Below, piece after piece: positions 10,047-19,572 of a stretch of DNA of 19,572 bases. Positions within the stretch are counted from its first letter, which is position 1, and each line of letters opens with the position of its first letter. The position numbers were made by a program, and so were the translations under genes. This stretch comes from Pholiota molesta (Eukaryota > Basidiomycota > Agaricomycetes > Agaricales > Strophariaceae), in contig JACGCK010000499.1 in the NCBI GenBank assembly GCA_014925825.1, forward strand, positions 1 through 19,572. Direction: 5' to 3'. The notes beneath the pieces are model-generated. The model was not told the DNA's origin. It made no database searches and saw only the letters and a list, made by a program, of their open reading frames with translations.

Positions 10047-13000
10047 ATGGTAGTCTCGAAGGATAAATTAGTATGTGTTTCTCTAATCACGACTGATCCT
10101 GTTCATCTGAGTATCGCCTTCCCGAAACTCTAGTGGGCGACAGGGCACGACGAGACGGTAGAAGTCAATCAGCGGGCTCTGATCGACAAAGTACTCGCTC
10201 GCTATTCAGGCGAATTTACTGTGTTCCGTGAGCTCTTGCAGAACTCGGACGATGCGCAATCGGAGGCGGTGGAGATCAGATTCGAAACACAGGCATACCT
10301 CGCGAGAAAGGCTAGAGAGCAGTCTGGAGAGCCTCCGGAAGCTGCAACCAGCTCCGAGGGACCCTTGCCAGACCTTAAGACCACGCATGTACGTCCGCAG
10401 TTCTTCCAACGACTTGGGACTGAACGATCTGCCCAAGGTTCACCAATGGACATTCAAGAACAATGGTATCGTCTTTCGCGAAGAAGATTGGAGTCGACTG
10501 AAGAAGATAGGTGCGTCTTGAGTAGAACATTGGCGAAGCTGTCTGAAGCTCACGTTTATTCTAGCTGAGGGCAATCCGGATGAGGAGAAGATTGGCGCTT
10601 TTGGTGTGGGTTAGTGAACTTCCACTTGAAGCATATATATCTGTGCTCATAGACTCAGGTTTTTATAGCCTGTTCTCGGTAACGGAGGAGCCATTCGTGA
10701 CGTCTGGAGGTACGGCTCATTTCCTTGCATGAAACAAGTGATATTGACGGGAATTTAGATCAATGGATGGGTTTCTATTGGAAGGACAAAAAGGATCAGG
10801 TACATTCTTCCAAGCTATGCGTCTGTATGGTCATTCCGCTTACTGAAAATCTGTCTAGTTATTTGCTCGAAGGGGGCAGCTACCTGATGCTGAAGATGAC
10901 CCATCTTCGAGGAGATGGACAAGTTTTTCCATGACTCTCAGAGAGCCTGCTCCCATCCCAATTGCGTTCGATTTCACCAGATTTCTCGTGTCTTCTCTAA
11001 CATTTATGAGAACCCTGGGCGAAGTCAGCGTGTTTTTTGACGACAAGCGCCTTGTCAGACTCAATAAAGCAGCTGGGCAGCCCCGAGCTCTGGGTATACC
11101 TAAAGGACTTAATGCACGTTCCCCATCTGGAATTATGATCGTGGATGGAATACAAACTACTCGTGAGTCTATCTTCCGGCTGACATTATAAGATTACTTT
11201 TGTGTTAAGCTTTGTTTTCAGCGCTGTACATCAAAGCACAAGTAATGAAATGGATTTACACATCTGGAACGGAGAAGAAAAGAATTGCACCGCCGAAGGT
11301 CATTAACATCACTAAACCTTCTGGCGGCGGTAGTTTCTTTTCTTCCTTATTTTCTTCCATCGCTGGGACTGCCACGTCTCAAAGAGCTGTCACGCCGGCC
11401 CCTCTTCCTCCTCCAAAGCCTGTAGACCATTTAGCTATCAACGAAACTAGTGTTTCATTATCGATATACTCAGCCTCAGTCCAAGTACGGTTGGATAAGA
11501 AACTCTCCTCTGAAATAAATCGTTCTACCAAGAAGAATCCTCCGACTAAAATAAAATTTGAACTCATCTATGTCAGTTGATTTTGTGGTGCTCGTTCGAT
11601 ATCAGTATTGACCATGTTCCAGACGGCTAAAGATGAATATGATGCCAGCCTGGAAGAGGATGCTAAACAGCCTGAGGCAACTGGTAGCATATTCCAGGGG
11701 TTGCGTGCAGATGTCGACGGGTAAGCAATCTATAACGATGAAGTGCGACGTCACTCAATATTCATTTTGCATATAGAACTGGTGCTGCTCGCGTTTTCAT
11801 TGTAAGAACCATCTCTTTATTGAAATATAATAATGTATGCAAATGCTTCAAGTAGGGGCATAGCACGGCTCAAAGCACTGGAATAGGCGGTCATATTGCA
11901 GCACGCTTCATCCCAACAGTCGAGCGTGAATCGATTGATTTTATGTAAGCGCTCTTGGGAAATCTCCTTTCCATCATTTGAATGCTAACGTAAATTCCAT
12001 ATCAGGGACCGCAATGTTGCAAGTCAGTTACAGAACCTACTTAACAAGCCACGCTTCACTAACTGCTACTGAATAATTAGTCTGGAATAGAGAACTGCTC
12101 CACGTTGGTGGCCTTCTATCCAGAGCTACATACGAATTCGAATTATCAACTGTCCGCGAACAGTGGGAAGCCTCGAGCATTGGGATAAGCACCCCCTCGC
12201 TAGAAATACAACAGCGCCTTCGAGCCCGAGTGATACATGCACTACAGTTCTTCATGTTCTACACGTCTACGCCATCATCTGACGTCTCAAGCTTGATGGA
12301 AGCTGCCTTTTTCTCTTGTACATCGGACGGGCATTTCCCAATCGTAACCAGCAAAGGAATTCGAGATATCAAAGATGTTCGTCTTCCCGATCCGACATTT
12401 TCTGGCTTCCTCAAGGATCTGCCCACTCTCCCTGATGAGGTGATGGCAGGGGCACCTGGTATAATTTCCGCCCTCCAGGCCAGAGGATTGATCAAGGCAA
12501 TCGATTTTCAGGATGTTCTCAAGGAATTACAGTCTCGCCCTTTGACCGAGAACGAATTTGTTTCTTGTCTTAATTGGTGGATTGAAATCTTCAAGGAGTC
12601 AGATCGCAGCCGATTACTACCAATACGATCACAAGTGATCAATGCAATCGTTTTATCCGTTGGACAGGAGAATGGCCCTAGTCAAAAGATTATTCCGCTG
12701 GCCTCAATCAGGTCATTCATAAATCCTCGATCCCCGGCTGGAAACATTCCTTCGGAAGCTCCGCTACCTGAATCGTTGCTACCTGTCTCTATAAGCAAAC
12801 TCTTCAAACCCGATGTGCTCTTGGCATGTTTCCCCTGGACCGAGCTTTCCTTAGTTCAATGGCTTTCTTTCATTTGCAGCACCCCCAACTTGCCCGTGGA
12901 ATACGATATCGCAGCCTCGCCAATTTGGTCAGAACGAGTTTTGACACTCATCACACGTTCTTGGCCGACGCTTACAGCTGCGTCCAAGGCAGAAATTGTA

Positions 13001-16000
13001 CAAATTCTTCGAATCAAAACATGCATTCCAACCTCTGCTGGTTTGAAAACTCCCCATGAAGCATATTTCCCAAATGTCAACATATTTGGTGATTTACCTG
13101 TGGTAACTTTCCAATCTGGCACCGTTATCAAAGGTACCTTGGAGAAAGTTCTTCAGGAGCTTGGAGTCCGCAAACACGTTGAATTGCAAATAATTTTCAA
13201 CAGGTGAGCTGCATTTCTCTGTGAACTTTGAAGAGAATCATTAACGGATAATATTTGACGCCAGAATGATCAAGACCAACGAATGGACAATAGCAGATCT
13301 CACCAAATACCTGGTATCTGTCAAGGATTCCTTGACACCAGAGGAAATGACTCGCCTCAGAGCCACGGCGGCCTTTCCAACAGAATTGAAGGAGGAAAAC
13401 ACCCCCGGTGAAAAGCGAACCCGATACAAGGCAGGCCAATTATATGAACCTCTTGAAGTTTTTCGGACTCTCGGGTTGCCTATTATCGATTGGGGCCAAC
13501 ACACGAAATGGCGGGGTTCGTCTGAAGAAGGTATACCGTCTTGTCTCCTAATGAATGAATTCAGAAGACCTAACGAAAAGAGTAGCCAAACTATTGTTCA
13601 ACCTTGGCTTGCAGCGCTTTCCTCCATTACCAAAGGTGATAGCACTGTGTACAGATAATGATCCAAATGTAAGTCGCTCTTGAAAATTTACACGATACCA
13701 ACAGATACTTAGCATATCGATCAGATACGGACAGCGGCTTTGAAGTACTTGATCGACAATGTTGATTCGAAATATCAGGACTACGATCCAATGAACTTTA
13801 AAGATACACGCTTTATTCCGGCATCGAAAGGATCCGAAGCTTGTTTGGGGAATATACAAGAGGTATGTATTGGACTATAATATAGTATGGAAATTGTATT
13901 GAATACGGCTCTAGGTCTTTTCGGCTCCATGGGCTGGTGTTGGCTTCATGGTTCTCCAATCCGACTATCAAATGCATGCATCGAAGTTAAAAATCAAGGA
14001 TCACCCCCCTGCTTCGCAGTTGATGTATTTCCTTCAAACGAAACCTCCCTCAAGCGATGAAGAAGCAGCGAATCTATTTCGTCTCCTTGCTGGAAGAGTC
14101 AACGGTTTGTGCACTTCTTCTGCAACTAGTCAACCCTGATGGAAATCCGATAGATTTCAAAAGTTCGGACTTGCAAAGGCTTTCCAGCATAGCTTTTGTG
14201 CCTGTACATGCCGAGAAAGGAATGGCCGGTCCAACTGTTCGCTGGTTGCCTCCTTCGCAATGTTATCTGGCCGGAGAAGGTGGCGCAGCGTTCCATTCTA
14301 AGCTATTCGTCTTCGTCGATTTTGGCACAAGCGCCAATGCATTCCTTACTGCTTGTGGGACAAGAAGCCAGCCTAGCGTTGAAGAGGTCGCCAAGATACT
14401 GCTGAGCAACCCTCTCCAGTTCTATGAGCTGGCGCAAGGGCCTGTCAAGTCAGTTGATTTCCTGCTCCCCCATTTTTACTTCTTTAAACATACGATATTA
14501 GTTTCCTTGCAGAACTCCGCAACCTCGCAGTAAACATAAAATCCATCTCATCCACCACCATATTGAGAATGAAAAGAGCGCCAGTTCTCCTTGGGCTTCA
14601 GCGGAAGCCAAAGAAGCAAACCAAATCCACCGATGATTGGGATGAGGATGAATGGGATGTAGTATACGAGCTCAAGAAACCTGGCGACATTATCATCGCA
14701 GATGATACACATACCTATCAGGCTTTTGGAGACTCCCTCTTTACGGCACCGCAGGAAGACATCATAGAAGGTAATGAGACTTCTCATTCTTGGATCAGTT
14801 GTTAATGGGATATTGTATCTAGCATTCTACGTCAGCCTTGGTTCTCAGCGATTGAGTAAAGTTGTCAGAGAAGAATATCAGACAACAGGAGAATTGCGCG
14901 ATTCTAAGTCTGCGTTGGAGACTTGTACATTAATACTTGAAAGATTGCCTCTATTCCTTCACGAGCATACCCATGCAGCTACTCGTGTTTCTTTTTCCTG
15001 GTTGTCGTCCAACAAAAACTTCGTCGTCAGGGCTTTCGGAAAGCTGGTTGTTGTCAAGTATCTCAATTTTGGGCTGCTGAATCTTTCTCGAAAACAAGAT
15101 GCTTCGGCAGTTGCCCGACGAACTGGCTCTGGTCCAATAGAGTTATGGATAGCCGGAAACTCTCAAGTGGATATGTATGAGTAAGTTGTTTTTTCTTAAC
15201 ACATAGACGTTTGCCGTTCATCTAAACCTCAATACCTACAGAGTGGCAACATCGCTGAATCGCCTTCTTTTCGATTCGCCAAAAGCCAATGATGCACTTC
15301 TTTTTATGACCATCCTGTCAACCGACCTCCGATCGCTAAAACGCAGAGGGTACAATGGTAAGTTTTGTGGTTGTCGCCTTGGAATGAACACAACTTAATC
15401 GAGGCCGAAAATTTGTTACATAGTGGACAGAATTCTTCGACAGCAACGAGACGCTCGTTTGGCAGCGGAAAGTGCTAGGATAGCAAAGGAACAGGAAGAA
15501 GCTCGACAAATACTCCCTGGATCATTTGAGTCGGAAAAAATCCCAGGCCCTAGGGAACTGGATCATGACCAGCAGACTCTTGTTGCCCAACCAAGAGGGG
15601 CATCACCTCCGCCCTTGGCCAGTACTTTCCAAAACTTACGCCGTAAGCTTGCATCTGTGACGTCAGCCCAAACGGAAAAATTGGCAAATTTGGCGAACCA
15701 GCCGTCTACTAAGCCAGCAGGTCAACCGCTTGGTGAACATCACCCTGGGCCTTCGAAGCAACCTCCAACCATAGCACCTCCGGAATGGAGCGGCCATACA
15801 TCCACACCTGCGGGTGGTTCCAACGATACCTCTGGGGTGACTCCATTGAGTAATATATGTATGATCCAAATATCCTTATATCTATTCACCTTGGGTTGCT
15901 GACATATCATTGCAGCTAGAAACATAGACCTTGCCGTCAATTCCTGTCGACCAGAATCGGGCGATCTTCTTCAAAACCGCGAACATATGCAAAGAGTCAC

Positions 16001-16736
16001 AGAGAGCGTGAACGATGGATATTGCGACATCTCTGGGCGAAAGGGCGATTTGCGCAACATCGGTACGTTATTCAGATGGTGGATCACAATTTTTTTTCTG
16101 GTCTGATTATATACGTATTACTAGGTCGAATGGGGCCGGTCAAAATTTATCTTTCAGAAGGTATAAGGAAAATTCAACTTGAAAAGAAAATGTCTCTGAT
16201 AAATGGCCCATTGGTTAGAGGTGACAACATCGCCAGAATCGTTCATGGAGGTTAAGAACCTGCCCATTGCCCGTTTTATTCATGTCATGACTCCATTGGC
16301 CAACATATATGAGCTACCCATCACCAATCTCCATATATTCTATGACCTGCAAGGTGGAATTATTGCCTTTAATAGGAATGGAAGCATCTTCCTCAATTTG
16401 CGATACTTTGAAGAATGGCGTAAGTGACTCCTCCCTGCATGAACCCCGGTCCCCAGATATTCAATGTGACATCTAGATGATAATGATGTTCATGGCAATA
16501 AGTTACAAGAAGCCTACATATCCTGGTATCGTCAATTTTTAGGTTGTCAAGAGCTTTAACATACTCATTCTAACGATAGGTACTTCACGATCGCTCACGA
16601 AATTGCCCATAACCTTGTGCAGCCCCACAACTCGGAGCATGAATTCTATTTTTCTGCCATATGCGAACGGTATCTTGCACAGCTTGCTCGACTTATTAGC
16701 TCAACTCCTACCACTTTGGATACGTTTAAGAAGTAA
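10047..16736 (+). CDS. DUF3684 giant protein: sacsin-like GHKL ATPase with C-terminal HExxH, 1744 aa
   Basis: Twenty-seven exons join in frame to 1744 codons plus TAA: 10047-10070, 10134-10388, 10438-10510, 10565-10609, 10659-10709, 10759-10799, 10859-11162, 11222-11571, 11623-11720, 11777-11801, 11856-11944, 12006-12022, 12081-13203, 13265-13530, 13586-13668, 13725-13862, 13915-14104, 14154-14448, 14502-14770, 14823-15180, 15242-15357, 15424-15858, 15916-16062, 16125-16160, 16219-16419, 16477-16525, 16580-16736. The N-terminus is a GHKL/Hsp90-type ATP site: ELLQNSDDA at 41-49 (Glu41 and Asn45 as N-box), FKNNGIVF at about 99-106 where Asp of the usual DxG is Asn, and IGAFGVGFYSLF from 127. 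The body matches what I remember of fungal DUF3684 proteins. Residues ~1404-1548 include a charged helix, then a Pro-rich, probably unstructured linker. The end has HEIAHNLVQPH at 1699-1709 followed by NSEHEFYF. A chaperone-like or proteolytic role is inferred; no function is established that I know of. Confidence 0.88.
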
Positions 16737-17288
16737 TTTTTCGGACATTCATTCCAAACTCACTCCATGGATATATACTGTAACTTTAGCCATCTACATA
16801 ATATAGTAATATTTTGATCTCAATTTCATTTCTATTTTGCTACAGAGCTAAGATTACCCATCCAAGTAGTTGTTTGAGGTCAAGGCCATAAGCAAGCTAT
16901 AAGGCTCGAGTTGGGCTCGAAGTCGCGCCTGGGAGCACCTTGAGAGCTTCATTAAATGAGATTCCCAAAAAGGCAACCATGATCATAAATTCGGACGGGC
17001 GGGCCGCTATTGGCAGATGTTGTTAGTGCTTTAAACTGTACAATCGAATTCTCATACGTACACCTGCGGGCTTTCTCACCTCACACACCTTCTCATACGC
17101 TCAATAATCTACATACACGCGAGACGGAGGTATTCCTGGCAGGGTGTCGACACTCAGCTCACTTCCGGTGCGTTCAAGCAAGTTATGATCTTTTTGGACT
17201 TCATCCAAGATTCTATCCTCTATCCTAGTAGACTCCGGTAGCAAGTGTAGCACTAGGAAACTACCCTTAAGACTACATCCTACGAAAT
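16737..17288. other. Intergenic, probable promoter of the following gene
   Basis: No gene is seen in these 552 bases. An ATTGG (CCAAT on minus) at 17009-17013 lies in a GC-rich block (GGGCGGGCCGC) about 280 bp before the next start, which could be promoter sequence. The open frame at 17010-17228 has no recognisable features. Confidence 0.4.
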
Positions 17289-18188
17289 ATGGCTTCTCAT
17301 ATTCGTCGAAAACCCCAGGTCACCTATAAATCACCATCAGCGGAGGATCATGCCTTCATATCATTGTCCTTGGCCTACTCAAGAAATTCATCACCATCGT
17401 CAACAACGAAATCAACGCAACTTCAGACTTCCCCTGATAAAAACCTCCATAACCATGCTCTACAAAACTTTGCTCGCCCCCGATATCCAGCAATACCCTC
17501 TCTTCCACTTTTTCATCCATTCGGTCGCTTGGCGATGTCACTTCCCCCACTTGACCCATCGCGTTACGGTCTTCCTATCCCTGCCGTTTCTGACGATCTC
17601 CAACCCAAGTCGTCTTCTCGCGTGAGGCGTCCGACCGTAAAAGTACGCGAAGTCGAAGAAGAGGCGCCCACAATTTCATCATCAGTCAGTACCATCGCGG
17701 CAGTTGCCGCGCGTGAAGTCAAAGAAAGACCCAGCCCTCGAAAACGGCGCGCGGGAGGTGCGAAACGAAAACGAAAGGATGCAGATGACGGCGACGCCAC
17801 TTACCCTGCGAAACGCACGCGAATTCCACGCGGCGCGGCAGGCCCAGGTGATGAGGAATCCCTTGTGGATGGACCACAGATAGATGAAGTCGAACTTCCG
17901 AGTCCGCCTGATGCAGCACCGGACCTTTCAGATGCAGCAGCAAAACGGCGCTCGACACGAGCTAGAGGGAGTCTTAAACGCCGAGACTCAAGTAGTAGCG
18001 AAGCGACATCCATCTCGGGTTCAGCTAATGTATTACCTGAGGCCGGGAACGCAGCCCCACCAGAGATCAGTGTCCCGGAAGACACTGAGATAGCGCATAA
18101 ATCAGATGATCCCAGCGCAGATCCGTTGATTGAAAATGACGACAAAGAAGAGGGCGAGCTTAGTGAGGAACATCTTGCTACAACCTAA
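17289..18188 (+). CDS. Hypothetical disordered, probably nuclear protein, 299 aa, intronless
   Basis: I do not recognise this gene. It is a single uninterrupted frame of 299 codons with a good start context (AATATGGCT). The first ~100 residues contain short ordered-looking pieces, QVTYKSPSAEDHAF and FGRLAMSLPPLDPSRYGLPI. The middle is basic, with SPRKRRAGGAKRKRK around 155-170, a strong bipartite-type nuclear localisation signal, and AKRTRIPRG soon after. The rest is rich in Ser, Asp, Glu and Pro, and the end, DDKEEGELSEEH, is acidic. No catalytic domain or membrane segment is visible. Composition suggests a chromatin- or RNA-associated factor, but that is only an inference. It differs from its neighbours in lacking introns. 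A shorter product from MSLPPLDPSRYG is possible. Confidence 0.7.
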   Translation: MASHIRRKPQVTYKSPSAEDHAFISLSLAYSRNSSPSSTTKSTQLQTSPDKNLHNHALQNFARPRYPAIPSLPLFHPFGRLAMSLPPLDPSRYGLPIPAVSDDLQPKSSSRVRRPTVKVREVEEEAPTISSSVSTIAAVAAREVKERPSPRKRRAGGAKRKRKDADDGDATYPAKRTRIPRGAAGPGDEESLVDGPQIDEVELPSPPDAAPDLSDAAAKRRSTRARGSLKRRDSSSSEATSISGSANVLPEAGNAAPPEISVPEDTEIAHKSDDPSADPLIENDDKEEGELSEEHLATT

Positions 18189-19369
18189 CTCTACATGATG
18201 GAAGGGAGGAAATGCAAGTTGTTATGTACATATGTATTTTAAAAACGGTCTGTCCTTGTAACATTTTGTTAATCTCATACGGAATCAAATTCAATGCTAA
18301 ATTAATTCTTCATCTTTAAGTCATTAGCGTCGCTTCGTAGGGTTGTCGTAGGGTCTTCTTTTGGGCCGAGGAAGAGAGCTATAGGGTCAACGACATTTGC
18401 TAAACTTCCGGCGCAATAAGGAAATATGACCACGACCTCCGTCTCGCCAAATTTTCCAAGATTCTCCAAATATGATTTTTGTTAAGCAGGTGGATAATAA
18501 ATTTAGTAAGATGATCCGCGATGTGTATCGCCCTGAATTACTTGGAGCGCTTGCAGCTGCTTGCAGGCACAATTAGCTCATAAGTGTGTTGAACGCTAAT
18601 GATCATGAGCACAGCATGTGATTACTACATAGGCATGGCAGTCCTAGACCTTCATGAGGCCTGATTGTAATCCTTATGTTCAAAACAGGTCCAAATCCCA
18701 CCTTGGGCCCCGAAGGAATCAGAATTCTGCTGTGTAGACACCCTACCTGCATTGCTGCTGCTCTCTAGAGTCTACGGACTGGTGAGATTTCTGCAAAAAT
18801 ATGATAGAAGTTGATCCGATGTCGGATATACTTCCCCACAATGGTGATCCTGCTGGTACGCGGCATCGCATCTGCTGTTCAGAGTCTATCGAATCTTCTC
18901 TGTCAAATTTTATGTTATGCACCGCGCCCAGCCGCGCACCCGGTACCAATCTCCTATCCAAGGCAAAGTCAAGGAAGGTCAAGGACCACATAAATTTACC
19001 CCACGGGGCCCCGCAACGGTTGTTAAAAACACAGGCTTGTTGCTTTGTACAACAGATTTTCCTCCGTCGTTACTGATTGGGCAAGCGCTGATGGCTTTTG
19101 ATTCTCGAACGCGATCTCATGATGAATTTGTTTGTTCGAATCGTAACTCTTATGTACAGGTACTGACACGGTGTTGTAGGCACTGGAAGCTTTAACATCG
19201 AACCAGAAACCAGCGTTCTTTTTGCACGGCCGAACAAGTCTCCGACAGCCAAATTCTGCTCGCTAGGGCGATGATGTCATAATAGTTCCGTCAAATTCAG
19301 AAAACGCGACCACTGCAATTTCAAAGAAATAAAGTCACATTCTCTTGATTCAGGTGCCCCTAGGTGATA
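18189..19369. other. Long intergenic stretch, nothing recognised
   Basis: About 1180 bases with no convincing gene. The first ~150 bases are AT-rich and suit a 3' UTR. Open frames at 18801-19076 (plus) and 18743-18991 (minus) overlap each other, start without conserved features and match no family I know. No tRNA-like fold, LTR ends or tandem array was found by eye. Confidence 0.4.
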
Positions 19370-19572
19370 CTATGCTGGTGGAAGAAAAGCTGCCCATAGG
19401 ATAATAGATATGGGGCCCCAAAGGAAGCTCCAAAGAATCCATAATTGGCCAAACGTCGGATGGTAAACCAGGAGCCATGTGCCGGCCCAATACACCAAAG
19501 GCATGGAAGCAGCAAGTCGAAGAACAATTTGGGTGTGCGAAGTAAATAGCAGGATCGAAGCAAATATAATGG
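19370..19572 (-). CDS. GPI18: GPI mannosyltransferase 2 (Gpi18/PIG-V), C-terminal fragment
   Basis: Gpi18/PIG-V adds the second mannose to the GPI anchor in the ER membrane. The minus strand is open from the window edge to TAG at 19370-19372, giving 66 complete codons, with residues such as SHTQIVLRLAASMPLVYWAG, a middle FGQLWILWSFLWGPISIILW and the end AAFLPPA. Two hydrophobic segments separated by a short polar loop, the SHTQIVLRL stretch and the FLPPA end match what I remember of the C-terminus of fungal Gpi18. The gene continues beyond the right edge, so the start, catalytic part and introns are unseen. The call relies on a short stretch and memory of the family; another multi-pass ER protein cannot be excluded. 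Confidence 0.6.
   Translation of the reverse strand, partial: IIFASILLFTSHTQIVLRLAASMPLVYWAGTWLLVYHPTFGQLWILWSFLWGPISIILWAAFLPPA

Noticed and set aside
10206..10568. Apparent frameshift after LKTTH in the giant gene
   Set aside because: An intron 10389-10437 (GTACGT...AAG) restores the frame and continues with VHQWTFKNNG, so no lesion is needed.
13531..13564. A 34-nt ultra-short intron in the giant gene
   Set aside because: Using the later acceptor at 13585 gives a normal 55-nt intron with a CTAAC branch site and a better join, SSEEAKLLFNLGL.
14105..14129. A 25-nt intron or a frameshift near 14105
   Set aside because: The acceptor at 14153 gives a 49-nt intron and the join RVNDFKSSDLQRL, in frame and as expected for the family.
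18743..19076. Overlapping open frames on both strands in the right intergenic region
   Set aside because: Neither shows conserved motifs, plausible splicing or a recognisable family, and each is short enough to be chance.

Overview
The window is nuclear DNA of a filamentous basidiomycete, most likely a mushroom-forming Agaricomycete. The evidence is genes split by many short GT-AG introns (mostly 47-66 nt), no operons, and proteins of basidiomycete type: a Chs3-like chitin synthase, a DUF3684 giant protein and a Ski3 TPR protein. Five genes plus one gene fragment at the right edge fill it. All assignments come from reading the translated sequence and from remembered family features; no database search was run.

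Layout, left to right. Positions 1-2576 (minus) hold the 5' part of a SKI3 homologue, the TPR scaffold of the cytoplasmic Ski complex. It keeps clear exon-by-exon similarity but carries an in-frame stop and at least four frameshifts, so it is annotated as a pseudogene running off the left edge. Positions 2577-3801 are gene-free. They hold a three-unit 81-bp tandem repeat, each unit with a perfect 12-bp palindrome, and a probable 214-bp solo LTR. Positions 3802-5617 (minus) encode a 513-aa CDKN3-like dual-specificity phosphatase in six exons. It is divergently arranged, across only 176 bp, with a 1147-aa Chs3-type (class IV) chitin synthase on plus (5794-9406, four exons).

After a 640-bp gap, 10047-16736 (plus) encode a 1744-aa protein in 27 exons. 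It has a sacsin-like GHKL ATPase fold at the N-terminus, a long DUF3684-type body and a C-terminal HExxH motif with metzincin-like His spacing. Positions 17289-18188 (plus) encode a 299-aa intronless, largely disordered, probably nuclear protein of unknown function. About 1.2 kb with no recognisable gene follows. At the right edge (19370-19572, minus) lies the C-terminal end of what looks like GPI mannosyltransferase 2 (Gpi18/PIG-V).

The genes do not form a pathway. Chitin synthase and Gpi18 both bear on the cell wall or surface, but nothing in the sequence shows co-regulation. The points most worth a second look are the decayed SKI3 beside intact neighbours, the ATPase-plus-HExxH giant protein, and the palindrome-bearing tandem repeat.
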